This document shows, piece by piece, positions 38,773-50,625 of a stretch of DNA of 64,000 nt. The notes beneath the pieces were generated by a model that saw only the letters and a list, made by a program, of their open reading frames with translations, was not told the origin of the DNA and did not search any database. A program made the position numbers and the translations under genes. This DNA is from Camelus bactrianus (taxonomy: Eukaryota; Chordata; Mammalia; Artiodactyla; Camelidae), in assembly GCF_048773025.1 (NCBI RefSeq), contig NW_027413956.1, positions 992,001-1,056,000 on the forward strand, written 5' to 3'. Positions within the stretch are counted from its first letter, which is position 1. Each line of letters starts with the position of its first letter.

Positions 38773-41735
38773 GTTTGAAACAATTTAAATTACTCCTCTA
38801 TAGGTTAGAACTCGCTCCAAGAGAATTTTTCTGCGAAAACTGCTTCATTTTTAAACTGGCGTTTGGAAAATGCTGCAAAATCTGAGAAAATACTTCTAAG
38901 TATCAATATTCAATCTATTGTGATGAAAGTTCGGAAATCCACATGCTAACAAATCTGTAGTGAATATTTGTCGAATCCATTATGCATGTAGCATGTTTGG
39001 AACACGGGATTTCATGGCCAGGGAGTTTATGTAAATTACCTTTCTCTTGGTTAGAAATCACTCCAAGAGATTTTTCCTGAGAAATCTGCCTGATTTTCGA
39101 AACTTGGTTTAGGAAAACACTGCGAACTCTGATGAATAGTTTCTCTTTGTAAATATGCCTTGTAGGGTGGATGAAAGTTCGGTAATCCGCATGCTAACAA
39201 CTCTGTAGTGAATATTTGTTGAATCCGAGATACATGAAGCGTGTTCGGAACACAGAATATCACGGTGAGGGAATCTAAGTAAAATACATGTCTCTTGGGT
39301 AGAACTCGCTCCAAGAGATTTTTCTGCGAATTCTGCCTCAGTTTCAAAACTGGCATTAGGAAAACGTTTTGAAATATGAGAAAATGCTTCAAAGTGTCAA
39401 TATGGCTTTTATGGTGGATGAAAGTTCAGTAATCCTTATGCTAACGACTCTGTAGTGAATATTTGTCGAATCCGTGATGCATGAAGCTTTTTCGGAACAC
39501 GGAATTTCACGATGACGGGTTCTATGTAAATTGCATCTCTATTGGGTAGAACTCGCTCCAAGAGGATTTTTCTGTGAAAACTGCATGATTTAAAAACTGA
39601 CATTAGGAGAAATCTACTAAATCAGAAAAAAATGTCTATGTATAAATATGCATTGTAATGTGGATGAAAGTTCGGTAATACACATGTTCACAACTCATTA
39701 AAGAATGTTTGTCGAATCCGTGATGCATGTAACGTGTTCAGAACACGGAATGTCACGGTGAGTGAAACTAGGTAAACTACATATCTTTTGTGTAGAACTC
39801 GCTCCAAGAGCATTTTCCTGCCAAATCTGCCTCATTTTCAAACCTGGCATTAAAACTAACTTGTGAAATCTCAGAAAATTCTTCAAAGTGTCAGTAAGCC
39901 ATGTATGGTGGATGAAAGTGCTATAATCCACTTGCTAACAACTCTGTAGTGAATATTTGTCGAATCCGATATGAATGTAGCGTGTTCGGAAAACGGAACT
40001 TCACGGTGAGCGAATCCATGTAAATTACATGTCTATTGTTTTGAACCCGCTCCAAGAGTTTTTTGCCGTGAAATCTGCCTCAGTTTCGAATCTGGTGTTT
40101 GGAAAGTTCTGTGAAATCAGAGAAAATGCTTCTAAGCATCAATATGCCTTGTATTGTGATGAAAGTCCTGTAATCCACATGCAAACAAATCTGTAGAGTA
40201 TATTGTCGAAGCCTATCTGCATGTAGCGTGTTCGAAACACGGAATTTCACAGCAGGAGAATCTATGAAATTTATATGTCTATTGGGTAGAACACGCTCCA
40301 AAAGTTTTTTCCTTAGGAAACTGCCTGATTTTTGAAACTGCTATTAGGAAAAAGCTGCAAACTAAGAGTTAAAGTTTCTAGGTGTAAATATGCCTTGTAT
40401 GGTTCATGAAAGTTTTGTAATACACATGTACACAACTCATTAAAAATGTTTCTCATATCCGTGATTTATGTAGTGTGTTCGGAACACGGAATGTCACGTT
40501 GAAGGACACTAAGTAAATTACATATCTATTGGTGAGAACCCGCTCCAGGAGCATTTTACTGTAAAATCTACCTCTGTTTGGAAACTGGTGTTATGAAAAC
40601 GCTGCAAAATCTGAGCAAAGGCTTTAAGGTGACAATATGTCTTCAATGGTTTATTAAAGATGTGTAATTCACATTCTAACAACTGAGCTGTGAATATTTG
40701 ATGAATCCAATGAGCACGTAACTTTTTCGGAACAAGGAATGTTACGGTGACGGTATCTATGAAATTGGGATGTGTATTGGATCGAACATGCAGCAAGAGA
40801 ATTTTTCTGCGAAAATGCCTGATTTTCATAACTGACGCAAGGAAAAACCTGCGAAATCTAAGTAAATATTTCTAGGTGTAAATATGCCTTGTATTGTGGT
40901 TGAAACATCGGTAATCCACATGCTCACGGTCATTAAATAATCTTTGTCGAAACCGTGATTAATGTAACGTTTTCGGAACATGGAATGTCTCGGTGAGTGA
41001 AACTCAGAAAACAATAATTCTACTGGATAGAACTCGCTTGAATTGAATTTTTCAGCGAAAATTTCATGATTTTCGAAACTGGATGTTAGGAAAAACCTGC
41101 GAAATCAGAATAAACACTTCTAGGTGCAAATATGCCTAGTGTGTTGGATGAAAGTTCGGTAATCCACATGCTCCCACTCATTAAAGAATGTTTGTCGAAT
41201 TCTTGATGCATGTAACGTGTTCGGAATACAGAATGTCATATTGAAGGAAACAATGTAACTTACATGTCTATTGGGTAGAACTCGCTTGAAGAGAATTTTT
41301 CTGTGAAATGTGCCTCATTTTCAAAACTGCCATTAGGAGAACCCTGTGAAATCTGAGAAAATGCTTCTAAGTGTCAATATGCCTTGAATGGTGAATGAAA
41401 GTCCGGTAATCCACATGTTAATAACAGTGTAGTTATTATTTTTCAAACCGTGATTCATGGAGCGCTTTTGGAAAACGGAATTTCACTGTAATGAAACAAT
41501 GTAAATTACAATTCTATTGGGTAGAACTAGCTAGAATAGAATTTTTCTGCGAAAATTGCATGATTATCGAATCTGAAGTTTGGAGAAAGCTTCAAAATGA
41601 GAGTAAATATTTCTAGGTGTAAATATGCCTTTATGTTGGAAGAAAGTTCGGTAATCCACATTTTCACAACATATTAAAGAATCTTTTTCTAAACCGTGAT
41701 GCATATACCGTGTTCGGAACGTGGAATTTCACGGT
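38773..41735. repeat. HOR copy 14 (B front / C back mosaic)
   Basis: Complete 2963 bp copy. m1-m3 are class B (caatttaaat, one-base deletion in m1, tttgttgaatccgag as in copy 7). m6-m9 carry the class C marks agtatattgtcg, gatgaatccaatg and cataactgacgc, as in copies 8 and 15. Private marks: acaataattct near 41011 and taaaccgtgatgc near 41690. Confidence 0.93.
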
Positions 41736-44699
41736 GTTTGAAACAATGTAAATTACTCCTCTATAGGTTAGAACTCGCTCCAAGAGAATTTTTCTGCGAA
41801 AACTGCTTCATTTTTGAAACTGGCGTTTGGAAAATGCTGCAAAATCTGAGAAAATACTTCTAAGTATCAATATTCAATCTATTGTGATGAAAGTTCGGAA
41901 ATCCACATGCTAACAAATCTGTAGTGAATATTTGTCGAATCCATTATGCATGTAGCATGTTTGGATCACGGGATTTCATGGCCAGGGAGTTTATGTAAAT
42001 TACTTTTCTCTTGGTTAGAAATCACTCCAAGAGATTTTTCCTGAGAAATCTGCCTGATTTTCGAAACTTGGTTTAGGAAAACACTGCGAACTCTGATGAA
42101 TAGTTTCTCTGTGTAAATATGCCTTGTAGGGTGGATGAAAGTTCGGTAATCCGCATGCTAACAACTCTGTAGTGAATATTTGTCGAATCCGAGATACGTG
42201 AAGCGTGTTCGGAACACAGAATATCACGGTGAGGGAATCTAAGTAAAATACATGTCTCTTGGGTAGAACTCGCTCCAAGAGATTTTTCTGCGAATTCTGC
42301 CTCAGTTTCAAAACTGGCATTAGGAAAACGTTTTGAAATATGAGAAAATGCTTCAAAGTGTCAATATGGCTTTTATGGTGGATGAAAGTTCAGTAATCCT
42401 TATGCTAACGACTCTGTAGTGAATATTTGTCGAATCCGTGATGCATGAAGCTTTTTCGGAACACGGAATTTCACGATGACGGGTTCTATGTAAATTGCAT
42501 CTCTATTGGGTAGAACTCGCTCCAAGAGGATTTTTCTGTGAAAACTGCATGATTTAAAAACTGACATTAGGAGAAATCTACTAAATCAGAAAAAAATGTC
42601 TATGTATAAATATGCATTGTAATGTGGATGAAAGTTCGGTAATACACATGTTCACAACTCATTAAAGAATGTTTGTCGAATCCGTGATGCATGTAACGTG
42701 TTCAGAACACGGAATGTCACGGTGAGTGAAACTAGGTAAACTACATATCTTTTGTGTAGAACTCGCTCCAAGAGCATTTTCCTGCCAAATCTGCCTCATT
42801 TTCAAACCTGGCATTAAAACTAACTTGTGAAATCTCAGAAAATTCTTCAAAGTGTCAGTAAGCCATGTATGGTGGATGAAAGTGCTATAATCCACTTGCT
42901 AACAACTCTGTAGTGAATATTTGTCGAATCCGATATGAATGTAGCGTGTTCGGAAAACGGAACTTCACGGTGAGCGAATCCATGTAAATTACATGTCTAT
43001 TGTTTTGAACCCGCTCCAAGAGTTTTTTGCCGTGAAATCTGCCTCAGTTTCGAATCTGGTGTTTGGAAAGTTCTGTGAAATCAGAGAAAATGCTTCTAAG
43101 CATCAATATGCCTTGTATTGTGATGAAAGTCCTGTAATCCACATGCAAACAAATCTGTAGAGTATATTGTCGAAGCCTATCTGCATGTAGCGTGTTCGAA
43201 ACACGGAATTTCACAGCAGGAGAATCTATGAAATTTATATGTCTATTGGGTAGAACACGCTCCAAAAGTTTTTTCCTTAGGAAACTGCCTGATTTTTGAA
43301 ACTGCTATTAGGAAAAAGCTGCAAACTAAGAGTTAAAGTTTCTAGGTGTAAATATGCCTTGTATGGTTCATGAAAGTTTTGTAATACACATGTACACAAC
43401 TCATTAAAAATGTTTCTCATATCCGTGATTTATGTAGTGTGTTCGGAACACGGAATGTCACGTTGAAGGACACTAAGTAAATTACATATCTATTGGTGAG
43501 AACCCGCTCCAGGAGCATTTTACTGTAAAATCTACCTCTGTTTGGAAACTGGTGTTATGAAAACGCTGCAAAATCTGAGCAAAGGCTTTAAGGTGACAAT
43601 ATGTCTTCAATGGTTTATTAAAGATGTGTAATTCACATTCTAACAACTGAGCTGTGAATATTTGATGAATCCAATGAGCACGTAACTTTTTCGGAACAAG
43701 GAATGTTACGGTGACGGTATCTATGAAATTGGGATGTGTATTGGATCGAACATGCAGCAAGAGAATTTTTCTGCGAAAATGCCTGATTTTCATAACTGAC
43801 GCAAGGAAAAACCTGCGAAATCTAAGTAAATATTTCTAGGTGTAAATATGCCTTGTATTGTGGTTGAAACATCGGTAATCCACATGCTCACGGTCATTAA
43901 ATAATCTTTGTCGAAACCGTGATTAATGTAACGTTTTCGGAACATGGAATGTCTCGGTGAGTGAAACTCAGAAAACAACAATTCTACTGGATAGAACTCG
44001 CTTGAATTGAATTTTTCAGCGAAAATTTCATGATTTTCGAAACTGGATGTTAGGAAAAACCTGCGAAATCAGAATAAACACTTCTAGGTGCAAATATGCC
44101 TAGTGTGTTGGATGAAAGTTCGGTAATCCACATGCTCCCACTCATTAAAGAATGTTTGTCGAATTCTTGATGCATGTAACGTGTTCGGAATACGGAATGT
44201 CATATTGAAGGAAACAATGTAACTTACATGTCTATTGGGTAGAACTCGCTTGAAGAGAATTTTTCTGTGAAATGTGCCTCATTTTCAAAACTGCCATTAG
44301 GAGAACCCTGTGAAATCTGAGAAAATGCTTCTAAGTGTCAATATGCCTTGAATGGTGAATGAAAGTCCGGTAATCCACATGTTAATAGCAGTGTAGTTAT
44401 TATTTTTCAAACCGTGATTCATGGAGCGCTTTTGGAAAACGGAATTTCACTGTAATGAAACAATGTAAACTACAATTCTATTGGGTAGAACTAGCTAGAA
44501 TAGAATTTTTCTGCGAAAATTGCATGATTATCGAATCTGAAGTTTGGAGAAAGCTTCAAAATGAGAGTAAATATTTCTAGGTGTAAATATGCCTTTATGT
44601 TGGAAGAAAGTTCGGTAATCCACATTTTCACAACATATTAAAGAATCTCTTTCTAATCCGTGATGCATATACCGTGTTCGGAACGTGGAATTTCACGGT
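41736..44699. repeat. HOR copy 15 (class C)
   Basis: Complete 2964 bp copy, the closest partner of copy 8. It shares tttggatcacgg, agtatattgtcg, cataactgacgc and ttaatagcag with it across seven HORs (20744 bp). Private marks: gagatacgtgaag near 42190 and gtaaactacaattc near 44465. Confidence 0.95.
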
Positions 44700-47662
44700 G
44701 TTTGAAACAATGTAAATTACTCCTCTATAGGTTAGAACTCGCTCCAAGAGAATTTTTCTGCGAAAACTGCTTCATTTTTGAAACTGGCGTTTGGAAAATG
44801 CTGCAAAATCTGAGAAAATACTTCTAAGTATCAATATTCAATCTATTGTGATGAAAGTTCGGTAATCCACATGCTAACAAATCTGTAGTGAATATTTGTC
44901 GAATCCATTATGCATGTAGCATGTTCGGAACACGGGATTTCATGGCCAGGGAGTTTATGTAAATTACCTTTCTCTTGGTTAGAAATCACTCCAAGAGATT
45001 TTTCCTGAGAAATCTGCCTGATTTTCGAAACTGTTGTTAGGAAAACACTGCGAACTCAGATGAATAGTTTCTCTGTGTAAATATGCTTTGTAGGGTGGAT
45101 GAAAGTTCGATAATCCGCATGCTAACAACTCTGTAGTGAATATTTGTCGAATCCGAGATACATGAAGCGTGTTCGGAACACAGAATATCACGGTGAGGGA
45201 ATCTAAGTAAAATACATGTCTCTTGGGTAGAACTCGCTCCAAGAGTTTTTTCTGCGAATTCTGCCTCAGTTTCAAAACTGGCATTAGGAAAACGTTTCGA
45301 AATATGAGAAAATGCTTCAAAGTGTCAATATGGCTTTTATGGTGGATGAAAGTTCATTAATCCTTATGCTAACGACTCTGTAGTGAATATTTGTCGAATC
45401 CGTGATGCATGAAGCTTTTTCGGAACACGGAATTTCACGATGACGGGTTCGATGTAAATTGCATCTCTATTGGGTAGAACTCGCTCCAAGAGGATTTTTC
45501 TGTGAAAACTGCATGATTTAAAAACTGACATTAGGAGAAATCTACTAAATCAGAAAAAAATTTCTATGTATAAATATGCATTGTAATGTGGATGAAAGTT
45601 CGGTAATACACATGTTCACAACTCATTAAAGAATGTTTGTCGAATCCGTGATGCATGTAACGTGTTCAGAACACGGAATGTCACGGTGAGTGAAACTAGG
45701 TAAACTACATATCTTTTGTGTAGAACTCGCTCCAAGAGCATTTTCCTGCCAAATCTGCCTCATTTTCAAACCTGGCATTAAAACTAACTTGTGAAATCTC
45801 AGAAAATTCTTCAAAGTGTCAGTAAGCCATGTATGGTGGATGAAAGTGCTATAATCCACTTGCTAACAACTCTGTAGTGAATATATGTCGAATCCGATAT
45901 GAATGTAGCGTGTTCGGAAAACGGAAATTCACGGTGAGCGAATCCATGTAAATTACATGTCTATTGTTTTGAACCCGCTCCAAGAGTTTTTTGCCGTGAA
46001 ATCTGCCTCAGTTTCGAATCTGGTGTTGGAAAGTTCTGTGAAATCAGAGAAAATGCTTCTAAGCATCAATATGCCTTGTATTGTGATGAAAGTCCTGTAA
46101 TCCACATGCAAACAAATCTGTAGAGTAATTTGTCGAAGCCTATCTGCATGTAGCGTGTTCGAAACACGGAATTTCACAGCAGGAGAATCTATGAAATTTA
46201 TATGTCTATTGGGTAGAACACGCTCCAAAAGTTTTTTCCTTAGGAAACTGCCTGATTTTTGAAACTGCTATTAGGAAAAAGCTGCAAACTAAGAGTTAAA
46301 GTTTCTAGGTGTAAATATGCCTTGTATGGTTTATGAAAGTTTTGTAATACACATGTACACAACTCATTAAAAATGTTTCTCATATCCGTGATTTATGTAG
46401 TGTGTTCGGAACACGGAATGTCACGTTGAAGGACACTAAGTAAATTACATATCTATTGGTGAGAACCCGCTCCAGGAGCATTTTACTGTAAAATCTACCT
46501 CTGTTTGGAAACTGGTGTTATGAAAACGCTGCAAAATCTGAGCAAAGGCTTTAAGGTGACAATATGTCTTCAATGGTTTATTAAAGATGTGTAATTCACA
46601 TTCTAACAACTGAGCTGTGAATATTTGTTGAATCCAATGAGCACGTAACTTTTTCGGAACAAGGAATGTTACGGTGACGGTATCTATGAAAATGGGATGT
46701 GTATTGGATCGAACATGCAGCAAGAGAATTTTTCTGCGAAAATGCCTGATTTTCGTAATGGACGTAAGGAAAAACCTGCGAAATCTAAGTAAATATTTCT
46801 AGGAGTAAATATCCCTTGTATTGTGGTTGAAACATCGGTAATCCACATGCTCACGGTCATTAAATAATCTTTGTCGAAACCGTGATTAATGTAACGTTTT
46901 CGGAACATGGAATGTCTCGGTGGGTGAAACTCAGAAAACAACAATTCTACTGGATAGAACTCGCTTGAATTGAATTTTTCAGCGAAAATTTCATGATTTT
47001 CGAAACTGGATGTTAGGAAAAACCTGCGAAATCAGAATAAACACTTCTAGGTGCAAATATGCCTAGTGTGTTGGATGAAAGTTCGGTAATCCACATGCTC
47101 CCACTCATTAAAGAATGTTTGTCGAATTCTTGATGCATGTAACGTGTTCGGAATACGGAATGTCATATTGAAGGAAACAATGTAACTTACATGTCTATTG
47201 GGTAGAACTCGCTTGAAGAGAATTTTTCTGTGAAATGTGCCTCATTTTCAAAACTGCCATTAGGAGAACCCTGTGAAATCTGAGAAAATGCTTCTAAGTG
47301 TCAATATGCCTTGAATGGTGAATGAAAGTCCGGTAATCCACATGTTAATAACAGTGTAGTTATTATTTTTCAAACCGTGATTCATGGAGCGCTTTTGGAA
47401 AACGGAATTTCACTGTAATGAAACAATGTAAATTACAATTCTATTGGGTAGAACTAGCTAGAATAGAATTTTTCTGCGAAAATTGCATGATTATCGAATC
47501 TGAAGTTTGGAGAAAGCTTCAAAATGAGAGTAAATATTTCTAGGTGTAAATATGCCTTTATGTTGGAAGAAAGTTCGGTAATCCACATTTTCACAACATA
47601 TTAAAGAATCTCTTTCTAATCCGTGATGCATATACCGTGTTCGGAACGTGGAATTTCACGGT
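44700..47662. repeat. HOR copy 16 (D front / A back mosaic)
   Basis: Complete 2963 bp copy. m1-m3 are class D, shared only with copy 9 (gaaactgttgttagg, gttcgataatcc). From m4-m6 on it is class A of the kind found in copies 17-21: gtgaatatatgtcg near 45880, short ggtgttgg in m6, cggtgggtg near 46918. It therefore joins the ABCD region to the homogeneous A run. It shares aaaaaaatttctatg (near 45554) only with copy 22. Confidence 0.93.
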
Positions 47663-50625
47663 GTTTGAAACAATGTAAATTACTCCTCTATAGGTTAGAA
47701 CTCGCTCCAAGAGAATTTTTCTGCGAAAACTGCTTCATTTCTGAAACTGGCGTTTGGAAAATGCTGCAAAATCTGAGAAAATACTTCTAAGTATCAATAT
47801 TCAATCTATTGTGATGAAAGTTCGGAAATCCACATGCTAACAAATCTGTAGTGAATATTTGTCGAATCCATTATGCATGTAGCATGTTCGGAACACGGGA
47901 TTTCATGGCCAGGGAGTTTATGTAAATTACCTTTCTCTTGGTTAGAAATCACTCCAAGAGATTTTTCCTGAGAAATCTGCCTGATTTTCGAAACTGGTGT
48001 TAGGAAAACACTGCGAACTCAGATGAATAGATTCTCTGTGTAAATATGCCTTGTAGGGTGGATGAAAGTTCGGTAATCCGCATGCTAACAACTCTGTAGT
48101 GAATATTTGTCGAATCCGAGATACATGAAGCGTGTTCGGAACACAGAATATCACGGTGAGGGAATCTAAGTAAAATACATGTCTCTTGGGTAGAACTCGC
48201 TCCAAGAGATTTTTCTGCGAATTCTGCCTCAGTTTCAAAACTGGCATTAGGAAAACGTTTCGAAATATGAGAAAATGCTTCAAAGAGTCAATATGGCTTT
48301 TATGGTGGATGAAAGTTCAGTAATCCTTATGCTAACGACTCTGTAGTGAATATTTGTCGAATCCGTGATGCATGAAGCTTTTTCGGAACACGGAATTTCA
48401 CGATGACGGGTTCTATGTAAATTGCATCTCTATTGGGTAGAACTCGCTCCAAGAGGATTTTTCTGTGAAAACTGCATGATTTAAAAACTGACATTAGGAG
48501 AAATCTACTAAATCAGAAAAAAATGTCTATGTATAAATATGCATTGTAATGTGGATGAAAGTTCGGTAATACACATGTTCACAACTCATTAAAGAATGTT
48601 TGTCGAATCCGTGATGCATGTAACGTGTTCAGAACACGGAATGTCACGGTGAGTGAAACTAGGTAAACTACATATCTTTTGTGTAGAACTCGCTCCAAGA
48701 GCATTTTCCTGCCAAATCTGCCTCATTTTCAAACCTGGCATTAAAACTAACTTGTGAAATCTCAGAAAATTCTTCAAAGTGTCAGTAAGCCATGTATGGT
48801 GGATGAAAGTGCTATAATCCACTTGCTAACAACTCTGTAGTGAATATATGTCGAATCCGATATGAATGTAGCGTGTTCGGAAAACGGAACTTCACGGTGA
48901 GCGAATCCATGTAAATTACATGTCTATTGTTTTGAACCCGCTCCAAGAGTTTTTTGCCGTGAAATCTGCCTCAGTTTCGAATCTGGTGTTGGAAAGTTCT
49001 GTGAAATCAGAGAAAATGCTTCTAAGCATCAATATGCCTTGTATTGTGATGAAAGTCCTGTAATCCACATGCAAACAAATCTGTAGAGTAATTTGTCGAA
49101 GCCTATCCGCATGTAGCGTGTTCGAAACACGGAATTTCACAGCAGGAGAATCTATGAAATTTATATGTCTATTGGGTAGAACACGCTCCAAAAGTTTTTT
49201 CCTTAGGAAACTGCCTGATTTTTGAAACTGCTATTAGGAAAAAGCTGCAAACTAAGAGTTAAAGTTTCTAGGTGTAAATATGCCTTGTATGGTTTATGAA
49301 AGTTTTGTAATACACATGTACACAACTCATTAAAAATGTTTCTCATATCCGTGATTTATGTAGTGTGTTCGGAACACGGAATGTCACGTTGAAGGACACT
49401 AAGTAAATTACATATCTATTGGTGAGAACCCGCTCCAGGAGCATTTTACTGTAAAATCTACCTCTGTTTGGAAACTGGTGTTATGAAAACGCTGCAAAAT
49501 CTGAGCAAAGGCTTTAAGGTGACAATATGTCTTCAATGGTTTATTAAAGATGTGTAATTCACATTCTAACAACTGAGCTGTGAATATTTGTTGAATCCAA
49601 TGAGCACGTAACTTTTTCGGAACAAGGAATGTTACGGTGACGGTATCTATGAAAATGGGATGTGTATTGGATCGAACATGCAGCAAGAGAATTTTTCTGC
49701 GAAAATGCCTGATTTTCGTAATGGACGTAAGGAAAAACCTGCGAAATCTAAGTAAATATTTCTAGGAGTAAATATCCCTTGTATTGTGGTTGAAACATCG
49801 GTAATCCACATGCTCACGGTCATTAAATAATCTTTGTCGAAACCGTGATTAATGTAACGTTTTCGGAACATGGAATGTCTCGGTGGGTGAAACTCAGAAA
49901 ACAACAATTCTACTGGATAGAACTCGCTTGAATTGAATTTTTCAGCGAAAATTTCATGATTTTCGAAACTGGATGTTAGGAAAAACCTGCGAAATCAGAA
50001 TAAACACTTCTAGGTGCAAATATGCCTAGTGTGTTGGATGAAAGTTCGGTAATCCACATGCTCCCACTCATTAAAGAATGTTTGTCGAATTCTTGATGCA
50101 TGTAACGTGTTCGGAATACGGAATGTCATATTGAAGGAAACAATGTAACTTACATGTCTATTGGGTAGAACTCGCTTGAAGAGAATTTTTCTGTGAAATG
50201 TGCCTCATTTTCAAAACTGCCATTAGGAGAACCCTGTGAAATCTGAGAAAATGCTTCTAAGTGTCAATATGCCTTGAATGGTGAATGAAAGTCCGGTAAT
50301 CCACATGTTAATAACAGTGTAGTTATTATTTTTCAAACCGTGATTCATGGAGCGCTTTTGGAAAACGGAGTTTCACTGTAATGAAACAATGTAAATTACA
50401 ATTCTATTGGGTAGAACTAGCTAGAATAGAATTTTTCTGCGAAAATTGCATGATTATCGAATCTGAAGTTTGGAGAAAGCTTCAAAATGAGAGTAAATAT
50501 TTCTAGGTGTAAATATGCCTTTATGTTGGAAGAAAGTTCGGTAATCCACATTTTCACAACATATTAAAGAATCTCTTTCTAATCCGTGATGCATATACCG
50601 TGTTCGGAACGTGGAATTTCACGGT
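47663..50625. repeat. HOR copy 17 (class A, homogeneous run)
   Basis: Complete 2963 bp copy. catttctgaaac in m1 (near 47737) is shared only with copy 18, gtgaatatatgtcg with copies 1, 16 and 18, and aaggaaaaacctgcg in m9 with copy 16. Each neighbour shares different marks. Private mark: cggagtttcac near 50366. Confidence 0.95.

Larger units (their letters stand above)
35810..47662. repeat. Super-HOR block ABCD' (copies 13-16), 11853 bp
   Basis: Fronts of copies 13-16 are A, B, C and D. The backs of copies 14 and 16 have been replaced by C-type and A-type sequence. Copy 13 pairs best with 10, copy 15 with 8, and the front of 16 with 9. Confidence 0.78.
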
